From positions 62,001-126,000 of the forward strand of contig JAKQEQ010000193.1 in the NCBI GenBank assembly GCA_029556545.1: 64,000 bases of DNA, written 5' to 3'. Position numbers and translations under genes: made by a program. Of the stretch, positions 43,050 through 50,902 are shown one piece after another. A model generated the notes under the pieces. It was given only the letters and a program-made list of their open reading frames with translations, did not search any database and had not been told where the DNA came from. Numbering within the stretch: position 1 is the first letter of the stretch; each line of letters begins with the position of its first letter. Source of the DNA: Candidatus Hydrogenedentota bacterium (GTDB taxonomy: Bacteria; Hydrogenedentota; Hydrogenedentia; Hydrogenedentales; JAGMZX01).

Positions 43050-43631
43050 CACACTCGAGGGGAGTTGTCTTAACCTATTGGTTCGTCAGAAGTTGCAGCA
43101 ATAGCAACTATTTAGCTCCACGAGCTCGTGAAGTACATGTTGAACATTTGGAACATGTTTTTCAAATTCTAGGGTACAGTTTAGGGTACACAACCGCGCT
43201 ATGCTTGCCATACACCTGGAGGGAAAAGACGTATTGCGCAGCCAACCTCGCTCCGTCGCGTGATCCTGGGGGTTCTTTATTGTAGCCGTCGTGGTATACC
43301 AAGTGTTTTCAGGCCTTCGAGCCGGTTTGGCTCTAAGGAAGGATATGGTATGGATCGCCTCTCCTTCTCTCTCGTTGCATTGGTTCTGCAGCGGTTTCAG
43401 CCTCGACATAACACCCGACTTTGACTCCAGAAAGCGGAGAGTCGAATACTGCGCATACTGCGTTCGCAAATTGACGCGAGTCTTGCCACACCAACTCCGA
43501 ATGAGAAAGCGGTATAACTTCGGCTTGGTGTGTTGCTGGGTTGTGATGTGAGCCGTCAAGTTCGGCACGATACTAAGCCTTCAGTAGACCCAATGGCAGC
43601 ATTTTCTGAGAGCTTCAACCATCAATGAACT
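43050..43631. other. Gene-poor junction region at the island edge
   Basis: No convincing gene is seen on either strand. The DNA is clearly less GC-rich than to the left. It contains two copies of TAGGGTACA (43170-43178 and 43182-43190, spaced 12 bases) and repeated ACATGTT motifs (around 43133 and 43154), which could be integrase arm sites or chance. The 160-codon minus frame 43086-43568 has no recognisable domain. An integrase gene was not found here. Confidence 0.5.
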
Positions 43632-44762
43632 CTACACAGCTGATGCAGAAAGTTCAATGTTTTCAGTGCGGATGAATATTTGCGAGGCACAGCCGATCTT
43701 CACAGTGGCTTCAGCTTCAGATAACCGGCTGCCCAAGTCCGCGACGACTTCGTTCACGACCTCGGTCAAATCGACTTGCTCCAACTCCACGGGGTCCCTC
43801 CCGACCCGCGAGTACTCGAGCACGCGGTGAACCAGCCTCTGCATTCGGTGGGCACTGTCCAGCGCATTATCGAGAAAGAACCGCGCAAACTCGTCGAGAT
43901 GTTCCTGGGACTCTTCGGCGTCCCGTGCGCGAATTTCCTCGATGTAGCCGGTGATGGTCTGCAGCGGGGCCTGCAGGTCGTGCGAAACAACGCAGGCAAA
44001 TCGTTCTAGATCCTGGTTACTGCGCTCGAGTTCTTCGGTCCGCGTGCGGACCCGGTCCTCGAGTATATCGTGCGCTTTCTCCAACGCCTGCTGTGTCCGC
44101 TGCCGACGGACCACTTCCCCCCGCAGCCGTTTGTTCACGCGTGAGAGATGGATCCCCAACATAATCCCAGCAGATCCGACCAGCACACCGGCGAAAAGCT
44201 CCCATAGGATGGACGTGGCACTCCTGAGTCCTGAATGCTGGGTGAGCAACTTGACAGATTGGTTCGCGGCGAGATGGGTCTCGTTCTTGAGCGCCTGGAG
44301 GTCCAGGAGTTTGCCCCTGTATTCGCTGTCCGATTGTGGGATCTGAAGAAAGGCATCTGCTAGCGCGGCCGAACGGCGAAACAGCGCGCCTTGCCTCGTC
44401 AGGCTTTGCCGGATCTCGTCATTTGCGGTTGGCGACAGCCGGGCCAACTCGCCGGTTTCGAGGTTCACAACCACGTCGCCTCCGTGTGTCAGCGCGCGTA
44501 GTGAATGGACGAAGATGCGGCGGGTCGAAGCATAGTCCGCCTCGAATCCCTGGCAAGCCAATAGAACTTCCTGAAGATGCCGCTGGTTCAGCATCCGTTG
44601 GCGGCCTGCGATATCGAGGGCGATGGCGACGCTTTGCTGTGTGCGAAGAACCAGCATAGTGTGGGACAGGACGGTGACGATGGCGACAACGGACACGACC
44701 AGAAGGATCAGAACGCCCCTGCCGTCCTTGACCAGGCCCCGGTATATTGTCTGAGTTGACAT
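43632..44762 (-). CDS. Sensor histidine kinase lacking its ATPase domain (truncated)
   Basis: A 376-residue inner-membrane protein. TM1 is at 16-38; a PilJ-type sensor domain with DIAGRQRMLNQRHLQEV lies in the periplasm; TM2 is at 186-206. A coiled coil (210-255) leads to HisKA with phospho-acceptor His261 in CVVSHDLQAPLQTITGYIEE and a dimerisation helix ending VLEYSRVGRDPV. Normal kinases then continue for over 120 residues of HATPase_c (N, G1, G2 boxes). Here the family match ends near residue 358 (EATVKIG) and the frame closes 18 residues later with unrelated sequence. The protein can dimerise and sense but cannot phosphorylate itself. The break near 43690 probably arose together with the tRNA-linked rearrangement. 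Confidence 0.8.
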   Translation of the reverse strand: MSTQTIYRGLVKDGRGVLILLVVSVVAIVTVLSHTMLVLRTQQSVAIALDIAGRQRMLNQRHLQEVLLACQGFEADYASTRRIFVHSLRALTHGGDVVVNLETGELARLSPTANDEIRQSLTRQGALFRRSAALADAFLQIPQSDSEYRGKLLDLQALKNETHLAANQSVKLLTQHSGLRSATSILWELFAGVLVGSAGIMLGIHLSRVNKRLRGEVVRRQRTQQALEKAHDILEDRVRTRTEELERSNQDLERFACVVSHDLQAPLQTITGYIEEIRARDAEESQEHLDEFARFFLDNALDSAHRMQRLVHRVLEYSRVGRDPVELEQVDLTEVVNEVVADLGSRLSEAEATVKIGCASQIFIRTENIELSASAV

Positions 44763-44961
44763 GTTTCGCTCAAGCTACCCGCGCAACAACAAGCGTCTGA
44801 TAGTGTTCATACGGACGAAGGCCCCAGCCAATGCTTTGAGTTCCGCCAGAAGCTTGGATGCCCTGCTGTTCTATGTAATCACAGTAAGAATCCCCTTCAT
44901 TCGCAAGGCTAAATGATAGCGCCGGATCTCAAGATGACTTCTCCGGATGGAAGATTCGAAT

Positions 44962-45387
44962 TCAGACCTCTTCAACTGCAAATACCTGGGACAGGTCCGA
45001 AAGTCTGGTGTTGGCCAACCAATCCCTCAGTCTCTTGTCGACGTCCTCGAGCGAACTCCTAAAGATGCAGAACTTGCCGAGACACACCGGCGTTCCAAAG
45101 AGGCAGCGCAGAGGAGTCAGTGGCCCCTCAATCGTCTCGTAGACTTCTTGCAGAAGGACTTTGTCGCTGGGCCTCGCTAGCACATATCCGCCTTTAGGCC
45201 CGACCGTGGAATGGACCATTCCCGCCTTGGTCAGGCGACGGAGTACCTTGGCCAAATGCGCTTCAGATGCACCAAGGACGCCTGCGATATCTCGAGCCGA
45301 AAGCGCTCGACCCGGGCCGGATGCGAGAAGTGCGGTCGCGTGAAAGGCAAGAGACACCGCCTCGGATACTTTCAGTGGACTGGCCAT
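44962..45387 (-). CDS. Rrf2 family regulator with three-cysteine cluster (NsrR/IscR-like)
   Basis: A 141-residue winged-helix repressor. The DNA-binding part is KVSEAVSLAFHATALLASGP followed by LSARDIAGVLGASEAHLAKV and GPKGGYVLARPSDKVLL, all Rrf2 typical. Cys95, Cys102 and Cys107 (RCLFGTPVCLGKFC) match the Fe-S cluster cysteines of IscR and NsrR in position, although spacing (X6, X4) differs slightly from the usual X5, X5. NsrR senses NO and controls hcp, nrf and RIC-type genes, which are exactly the genes found to the right, so an NO-responsive role is likely (inference). A palindromic operator lies in its own promoter. Confidence 0.88.
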   Translation of the reverse strand: MASPLKVSEAVSLAFHATALLASGPGRALSARDIAGVLGASEAHLAKVLRRLTKAGMVHSTVGPKGGYVLARPSDKVLLQEVYETIEGPLTPLRCLFGTPVCLGKFCIFRSSLEDVDKRLRDWLANTRLSDLSQVFAVEEV

Positions 45388-45406
45388 TTTTTGCTACCTT
45401 TCATCT

Positions 45407-45430
45407 TGGTATTATGGTATTATGATACCA
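45407..45430. promoter_or_regulatory. Operator-like palindrome TGGTAT-N4-ATACCA with extra half-site
   Basis: TGGTAT-TATG-ATACCA (45415-45430) is a perfect 6-base inverted repeat; a third TGGTATTATG half-site overlaps it at 45407-45416. The site lies 20 to 43 bases upstream of the Rrf2 start codon and about 145 bases upstream of the divergent start at 45573, so it could control both. The AT-rich minus strand contains CATAAT sequences that could be -10 boxes. Rrf2 regulators commonly bind such sites. Confidence 0.6.
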
Positions 45431-45572
45431 GAATTCAGGCCGCGCTGTCAAGCCACGGACTGGATTCCACGGCGCTGGCAAACGAGTGATCAGGTACAAG
45501 AAGCTCGCTTACTGGAGGGATGCAGGCAAGCGAAGAATGGGTCTACGCAGTTTGAAGGAGGAATAATCCGAC

Positions 45573-46445
45573 GTGAGCACGCCCATTGACGGACAAACCA
45601 AGCGCTTGCGGTCATACCCTCCCATCCCCATCGAATTGACAACAGCGGTGACGCGGAAATACACGTTCTACGAAGAAATGCTGTATGGTGTTGCCCTTTG
45701 TCTCACACGCAATCGTGACGATGCCGAGCGCCTCACATGTGATGCCCTTACTGCCGCCGTGAGGTGTGACTGCGCTGAGGGAGAGATTCGCCATCCTAAA
45801 ATGTCTATTAACCTATGTGCGCCACAGCTTCCTATTGGAAAGGGCCTCTGTGATTTCATGCTGAGCAAAGCTGACATACGAAAGCGCTTTCTTGACGCTC
45901 GACGAGCTCTGACCAAGCAGGAGGTCGCTTCCAGGAGCCTGGTCATCATGGAGCAGCTGGCGCCCTTGCCCCAGTTCCAGGAAGCGAGGGTAACTCTGTC
46001 GTACATACCCTCAAGAGACAACGAGGTGGACATCCTGCCGCTAATTCATTCGAAGCTGGACGAAGGCATGACCGTCCTGGTGCCCGTGACAATGTCACGT
46101 AGTTGCCTCGTGTGGTCGCGCCTTAAGGCATTTTGCGATCTTGCGCCCGCGCGTTTCGATATCGTTGAGCCCCGCCCCGAATGCCACGAGTTCATGACTC
46201 CTCCTGAGAATTCTGTTGTGCTAGTGCCGGGCATCGCTTTCAGTTTTCGGGGTGAACGAATAGGTTACGGAGGAGGGTATTTCGATCGATTCTTGGCACA
46301 TTTTCATGGCTGCAAAATCGGTCTAGCCTTCGACCTGCAAATGACCGAATCCATTCCTTCCGAGGCCCATGACATTCCCATGGATATCATCGTTACGGAA
46401 GCTGCCGTTTACTATTCTTTAGGATCCCGTTTCCTCCCAGCATGA
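45573..46445 (+). CDS. 5-formyltetrahydrofolate cyclo-ligase with sigma-factor-like N-terminal extension
   Basis: A 290-residue protein. Residues 96-285 are a full cyclo-ligase (MTHFS): KADIRKRFLDARRALTKQE, VTLSYIPSRDNEVDILPLI, VLVPGIAFSFRGERIGYGGG followed by YFDRFL, and SEAHDIPMDIIVTE. It converts 5-formyl-THF to methenyl-THF with ATP. Residues about 30-70 (FYEEMLYGVALCLTRNRDDA followed by ERLTCDALTAAVR) look like region 2 of an ECF sigma factor, truncated before the -10 binding part is complete. The GTG at 45573 has a strong AAGGAGG site, while the internal ATG at 45858 does not, so the fusion is probably translated. Confidence 0.8.
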   Translation: MSTPIDGQTKRLRSYPPIPIELTTAVTRKYTFYEEMLYGVALCLTRNRDDAERLTCDALTAAVRCDCAEGEIRHPKMSINLCAPQLPIGKGLCDFMLSKADIRKRFLDARRALTKQEVASRSLVIMEQLAPLPQFQEARVTLSYIPSRDNEVDILPLIHSKLDEGMTVLVPVTMSRSCLVWSRLKAFCDLAPARFDIVEPRPECHEFMTPPENSVVLVPGIAFSFRGERIGYGGGYFDRFLAHFHGCKIGLAFDLQMTESIPSEAHDIPMDIIVTEAAVYYSLGSRFLPA

Positions 46446-46521
46446 AGATACCTTATAATCCTCTGCGCCGGTGAGTGCTGGAGGATTCTTCAGAGCGGAT
46501 CGCCCCAAACCTGAAAGTGCC

Positions 46522-46965
46522 ATGAACAACATTGAGCTTGCTGAGCACATCGAAGCGACGCATCACGAATACTTGAAGCGAGAGCTCCCGCTTGCATCGG
46601 AACTGGCGAGGAAGGTGGCTGAAGCGCATTCAAGGAGTGATTCCCGCCTTTGTGATCTGGTGCTTGTATTGCGGCGCTTCGTAGACCGCTTACAGGGACA
46701 CATGAGAAAGGAGGAGCGTTCGCTTTTCCCTGCGATTCGAAAACTGGACAAAGTGGAGTCAAAACCGTCATTTTGGTTCGGCACCATTGAGAAGCCCATC
46801 TGCTCTGCTGAGGCCGAGCATCGGGACGCGGACAAAGACGAGAGACCTATGGGATGGCTTTCATCGCTGCAACCTCTCCTTGACGTGCGAAGTCTGCTGC
46901 CTCGCCGAGAACGCGTGCCGATTCCTGAGGTGCGTGGAAACCCATCGAGTTCTCTGCAGCTATGA
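46522..46965 (+). CDS. Truncated RIC/YtfE-like hemerythrin protein
   Basis: A 147-residue protein related to the C-terminal domain of RIC (YtfE/ScdA), which repairs iron-sulfur clusters after nitrosative stress. [33 protein letters not shown] and [15 protein letters not shown] give the first metal ligands (His, His, Glu, His). After about residue 110 the similarity stops and the frame reads antisense to the end of nrfA; the final helix with H-x-H-I-H-L-E-N-N is missing. The diiron site is therefore incomplete. The N-terminal RIC domain is also absent. ATG 46522 is chosen at the family start. The truncation may date from a fusion of the two convergent genes. Confidence 0.65.
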   Translation: MNNIELAEHIEATHHEYLKRELPLASELARKVAEAHSRSDSRLCDLVLVLRRFVDRLQGHMRKEERSLFPAIRKLDKVESKPSFWFGTIEKPICSAEAEHRDADKDERPMGWLSSLQPLLDVRSLLPRRERVPIPEVRGNPSSSLQL

Positions 46966-48259
46966 AGTCGAGGCGCCACTGGGCCTTTCGCTGTAGTTCA
47001 CGGGCTTCCGCAAGTTGCTCGTCAGTCGCGCCGTTCTGTTGGGCTTGCTGAATAGCGTCAAGTTGATCCATGAGTGCTTGGGCGGCACGCTGCAGCAGGT
47101 CGTGGTTTCGCTCCTGGATGACATCAACCCGTGCCTTGATCTCCTCCTCGGGAAAATGGTGGCAGGTCTGGCATGCTCGATTGATGTTCAGCAACGGGCT
47201 ACGCACCCAGTGGTCGGAGATCTTGGTCGCCCCATCCCGCATATAGGGCATGTGGCAGTCTGCGCATGCAACGCCACTGCGGGCGTGAATGCCTTGGCTC
47301 CATAGCTCGAATTCGGGATGCTGGGCCTTGAGGATCTCGGCGCCCGTCTCGGCATGTTTGTAGTCGAAGAGGCGCGCGCCGTCCGCATATTCCGTGTCGT
47401 CCCAAAAGGCTTCAACGTCATCCGCGCGGAGTCCTTTCCCCCACGGGAAAGTCAACGGCATCTTACTCGCGCAGTAGTATTCGACGTGACACTGGGCACA
47501 GACAAAGGAGCGCATCTCTGTGCGAGAGGCATCCGCGTTTGGCTCGTAGCTCCTTCCGCGGGCTCCATCCCTCCACCGTTCGATCGACGGCAGATGAGGG
47601 ACAGGCGCGTCGGATTCTGCAAGACGGCGTATGCCCTGGATGAAGGCCGGCCGCGTGACACGAATCTGCATGGTCTTCGGTTCGTGGCAATCGACACACG
47701 AGACTGGGTGGCCGTGCCCCATATCATGCAGCATCCTATTCAGGTCTTGATACGAGAGTGTGTACGTCTTCTCAAAGCCGGCCATGGCATCGCCATCGCC
47801 TAAGGCTCGGTACACCGGCATCACGGATGCATGACAGTGGAGACAAGAGCCGGACTGCGGCTTTGTTAGGCGTTGGGTGGCTTCCTGGTCTTCGAGCATA
47901 TAGGCATGGCCCCGGCGGTCCCGGTAATCGATTGAGAACGCGTATCCCAAAAACATCCTCTTCAGCCAGGGATCGCGCTCAATCTTCTCCGTCGGCAGGG
48001 CCTCACTACCACCGTGCCCGCCGAATCGGGTTCGCGTGGCAATGGCGGTGCGCTGATAGGACTCATACTCCTTCGGCCAGTTAATGCCCCACTTGGCCGG
48101 ATCTGTGTCGTCTTCGCCCACTTCGACGAGGCGAACATAGGGATTGCGCGCCTCACTCTTCCGCTCAAAGATGTTCACCAGCAACGCCGTGATGAGTGCA
48201 GTCGCTGCCGCGACCACTATCACCGTCACCGCAAACACCCCAATCAGTCGTACGCTCAT
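46847..48259 (-). CDS. nrfA: Ammonia-forming cytochrome c nitrite reductase
   Basis: A 470-residue pentaheme enzyme that reduces nitrite to ammonium with six electrons; it also reduces NO and hydroxylamine. Five CXXCH motifs lie at Cys139, 188, 254, 332 and 363 (CLHCH, CVDCH, CAQCH, CADCH, CQTCH). Active-site elements are HVEYYC (Tyr), LTFPWGKG and [20 protein letters not shown]. In most NrfA the first heme motif is CXXCK with lysine as axial ligand; here it is CLHCH. The N-terminus is an uncleaved membrane segment (about residues 5-28). The ATG at 48259 overlaps the nrfH stop (ATGA). Confidence 0.93.
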   Translation of the reverse strand: MSVRLIGVFAVTVIVVAAATALITALLVNIFERKSEARNPYVRLVEVGEDDTDPAKWGINWPKEYESYQRTAIATRTRFGGHGGSEALPTEKIERDPWLKRMFLGYAFSIDYRDRRGHAYMLEDQEATQRLTKPQSGSCLHCHASVMPVYRALGDGDAMAGFEKTYTLSYQDLNRMLHDMGHGHPVSCVDCHEPKTMQIRVTRPAFIQGIRRLAESDAPVPHLPSIERWRDGARGRSYEPNADASRTEMRSFVCAQCHVEYYCASKMPLTFPWGKGLRADDVEAFWDDTEYADGARLFDYKHAETGAEILKAQHPEFELWSQGIHARSGVACADCHMPYMRDGATKISDHWVRSPLLNINRACQTCHHFPEEEIKARVDVIQERNHDLLQRAAQALMDQLDAIQQAQQNGATDEQLAEARELQRKAQWRLDFIAAENSMGFHAPQESARVLGEAADFARQGEVAAMKAIP

Positions 48260-48843
48260 TGTTCTATTGCCCATTTCTTGATTATCTCCTCTCTGACACC
48301 ACGGTCGCGATCACCCAAGCCAACCGAATCACCGTGGCCGACGGATCGATGGCAGTGTACGCAGTACACCACGTCGATGGCGAACGTGGCACCGGGAACC
48401 AAATCATGCACCATCTGGTCGTGGCACGCCAGGCAGTTCTCCTGCAAGATGCGTTTGTTTTTCTCAGTAATCATGATGGGCTCATGGAAGTCCTGCAGCG
48501 TGAAGCCCTTTGAATGGCGGAAGCCATTGTCCGCTTTCGCTATGTACTTGGGGAGGAGGCTGTGGGGCAAGTGACAATCGACGCACACCGCTACGTTGTG
48601 GTGGCTGGCCTTCTGCCAGGAATCGTACTCAGGGCGCATGATGTGGCAGTTCACGCAAGCCTTGGGGTCGGGGCTCAGATATGAAAGCCCTTCTGCGTAC
48701 ATGAACGTGAAACCACCCAGGCCAAACGGAATTGCCGCGATAGCGCCAAAGAAGATTGCAGCCATCAGTCGTCTCTTGGGCAAGCCACAGAGCAGTCCCT
48801 CTACTTGAGGCTTGGATGGCTGGTCGTCATTCCTTTTCAACAA
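48256..48843 (-). CDS. nrfH: Tetraheme quinol dehydrogenase NrfH, partner of NrfA
   Basis: A 195-residue NapC/NrfH-family cytochrome that takes electrons from menaquinol and passes them to NrfA. One transmembrane helix (about 28-50, [20 protein letters not shown]) anchors the periplasmic domain. Four CXXCH motifs start at Cys63, 87, 137 and 161 (CVNCH, CVDCH, CLACH, CVHCH). The start is TTG 48843 with GAGGT 7 bases upstream. Its stop overlaps the nrfA ATG, the standard nrfHA coupling. Confidence 0.93.
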   Translation of the reverse strand: MLKRNDDQPSKPQVEGLLCGLPKRRLMAAIFFGAIAAIPFGLGGFTFMYAEGLSYLSPDPKACVNCHIMRPEYDSWQKASHHNVAVCVDCHLPHSLLPKYIAKADNGFRHSKGFTLQDFHEPIMITEKNKRILQENCLACHDQMVHDLVPGATFAIDVVYCVHCHRSVGHGDSVGLGDRDRGVREEIIKKWAIEQ

Positions 48844-49105
48844 GAGCTACCTCTTCGGTTTTGTTTTTTGGGAAACCGGATGCGGCTGACGCCAACACCC
48901 GTCCCGCGCAGAGACCTGACACTGAATTCTAACGCCTATCGCTCTTCTTCATCAATGAATTGGGCTTGCCTTGAGCGTGGCCGCCCATTGGCTCGGTGCC
49001 TTGTACATGTCTTCACTTGCGCGACCGCTGGGCCGCGCGGGCTTCGGATTCCAATGGCGACTTCAGCATTGATGACCTCATCGCGTGGGTTCTCCGTTGA
49101 TGGAA

Positions 49106-49162
49106 AACCTCTCGTCGGCCTCCGGTGGCGAACTTGGCACCCGATGAAGCCGACGAGAGGTT
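49106..49162. repeat. Long inverted repeat (14-base perfect stem) between nrfH and hcp
   Basis: AACCTCTCGTCGGC (49106-49119) and GCCGACGAGAGGTT (49149-49162) are perfect reverse complements around a 29-base loop. On the minus strand the stem is followed by TTTT, so it may end the hcp transcript. The rest of the 327-base gap (48844-49170) between nrfH and hcp contains no gene that I can support, and should hold the nrfHA promoter. Confidence 0.7.
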
Positions 49163-49170
49163 ACGAGCAA

Positions 49171-50835
49171 CTATGCGAGCATGGCCGCAAGGTCTTCCTC
49201 GGGCGTCTTGATCGGCATGAGGTTGAACTGATCGACCAGCACCTTCAGGACGTTGGGGCCGACAAATGCCGGGAGCGTCGGTCCCAGCCGCATGTCCTTG
49301 ATGCCCAGGTGCAGCAATGTGAGCAGGATACAGACGGCCTTCTGTTCGTACCAGCTCAGCACCAGGCTCAGCGGCAAGTCATTGACGCCGCAGTCGAAGG
49401 CCTTGGCCAGCGCCACGGCTATCTGAATCGCACTGTACGCGTCGTTGCATTGCCCGCAGTCCAGCAGTCGCGGAATCCCGCCGATATCGCCAAATGGCAG
49501 CTTGTTGAAACGGTACTTGCCGCACGCCAGCGTGAGGATAACGCAATCGTCAGGAACCTGCTGGGCGAGTTCCGTGTAGTAATTCCGTCCGGGCTTGGCT
49601 CCGTCGCAACCTCCGATAAGGAAAAAGTGGCGAATCTTGCGATTCTTTACCGCTTCCACGACCTTGTCGGCCACGCTCATTACGGTGTTACGAGCGAAAC
49701 CGATGGTGATAGTCTTGGATTCGGCATCCTTATCGAAGCCGGGCGCCGCCAACGCCGCTTCGATTACCGGCGTGAAATCCTTGTTGCCTTCGGCGTCGGC
49801 GGGGATGTGCGCCACACCGGGCCAGGCGACGAGGCCCGTGGTGAAAATGCGTTCTGCGTAACCATCTTCGGGCCTCTGAATGCAGTTGGTCGTCATCAGA
49901 ATCGCACCGGGGAACGCATCGAATTCATCTCGCTGGTTTTGCCAGGCCCCACCATAGTTGCCCACCAGGTGCTTGTGTTTCTTAAGCTCGGGGTACGCAA
50001 GGCAGGGCAGCATCTCGCCGTGAGTATAGATGTTGATCCCTTTGCCCTCGGTTTGTTCCAGGAGCATCTTGAGGTCTTTAAGGTCGTGGCCCGAGACGCA
50101 AATCGCCTTGCCTGCCAACGGAGTAATGCGGACTTCGGTTGGTTCGGGATGTCCGTATGTGCCGGTGTTGGCAGCGTCGAGCATCTCCATCGCCTTGAGG
50201 TTCACCTCGCCAACGCGTAGCGCCATAGCAACCAAGGCATCGACGTCGCCGGGATTTGCGGCCAGAAAGGCCATCGCTTCGTGGATGAATGCGTACACGC
50301 CGTCGTCTTCCACGCCGAGGATGTGGGCATGGTCAACGTAAGCGGCCATACCTTTCAATCCATAGGTGATGAGTTCCTGGAGACCCGCTGCATCCTCGCC
50401 CAAACTGTCGATGCGTTTCTGAATGGTGACCTGCTCACCCTGGCGGATCATCTCGTCGATGTCGGCCGCCGGCTCGATAGCTGCATCCTTTGTCAAAGGC
50501 TCCGGTTGTTTTCCGCTCTGTTGACAGGCCGTCTCGTAAGCCTTCTTGACCGCGTTGCGGACCGCCGCCCCACGCTGGATGAGCTCCGCCACGCGCTTGG
50601 GGTCGAAATCCACATTGGTAACTGTGGCAAACAGGGCCTCGACGACAAACAGATCGGCCTCGCGATGGGGCACGTCAAGCTGCCGCGTTCGGTGAGCGTA
50701 CTGGCTGGCGCCCTCGGCAATGTGAATCAGCAGGTCCTGGAGAGCTGCGGTCTCAGGATCCTTACCGCAGACGCCGCGTAGGGTGCAGCCGGTGCCCATC
50801 GCGGTCTGCTCGCATTGGTAACAAAACATGTCCAT
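49171..50835 (-). CDS. hcp: Hybrid cluster protein (NO / hydroxylamine reductase)
   Basis: A 554-residue iron-sulfur protein of the Hcp family, which reduces nitric oxide or hydroxylamine in anaerobic nitrosative defence. The N-terminal cysteines are C5-X2-C8-X8-C17-X5-C23 (MFCYQCEQTAMGTGC then TLRGVCGK), the spacing of anaerobe-type Hcp. Later CVSGHDLKDL, NYGGAWQNQRDEF and LMTTNCIQRPEDGYAERIFT, plus FLIGGCDGAKPGRNYY, LACGKYRFNKLPFGDIGGIP and RLLDCGQCNDAYSA, provide the hybrid 4Fe-2O-2S site. The length is normal. The start ATG 50835 has AAAGGAAAGGA upstream. It is 67 bases downstream of the flavodiiron gene. Confidence 0.95.
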   Translation of the reverse strand: MDMFCYQCEQTAMGTGCTLRGVCGKDPETAALQDLLIHIAEGASQYAHRTRQLDVPHREADLFVVEALFATVTNVDFDPKRVAELIQRGAAVRNAVKKAYETACQQSGKQPEPLTKDAAIEPAADIDEMIRQGEQVTIQKRIDSLGEDAAGLQELITYGLKGMAAYVDHAHILGVEDDGVYAFIHEAMAFLAANPGDVDALVAMALRVGEVNLKAMEMLDAANTGTYGHPEPTEVRITPLAGKAICVSGHDLKDLKMLLEQTEGKGINIYTHGEMLPCLAYPELKKHKHLVGNYGGAWQNQRDEFDAFPGAILMTTNCIQRPEDGYAERIFTTGLVAWPGVAHIPADAEGNKDFTPVIEAALAAPGFDKDAESKTITIGFARNTVMSVADKVVEAVKNRKIRHFFLIGGCDGAKPGRNYYTELAQQVPDDCVILTLACGKYRFNKLPFGDIGGIPRLLDCGQCNDAYSAIQIAVALAKAFDCGVNDLPLSLVLSWYEQKAVCILLTLLHLGIKDMRLGPTLPAFVGPNVLKVLVDQFNLMPIKTPEEDLAAMLA

Positions 50836-50902
50836 ATCTGGCTATTCCTTTCCTTTGATTGAAATGGTTAGTTCATGTATGCCCACGACACAATTCCCAT
50901 CT

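Noticed and set aside
43050-43568. Group I intron or integrase gene at the tRNA break
   Set aside because: No 5' tRNA exon was found to the right within several hundred bases, and the only long frame (43086-43568) has no recombinase motif such as the R...H-x-x-R...Y set.
46880-46995. Plus-strand peptide resembling the last RIC helix ([14 protein letters not shown])
   Set aside because: It lies antisense to the well-conserved NrfA C-terminus and lacks the H-x-H-I-H-L-E-N-N motif, so the likeness is most likely chance.
48805-50220. 471-codon plus-strand frame opposite hcp
   Set aside because: Antisense to Hcp, which has full-length family motifs.
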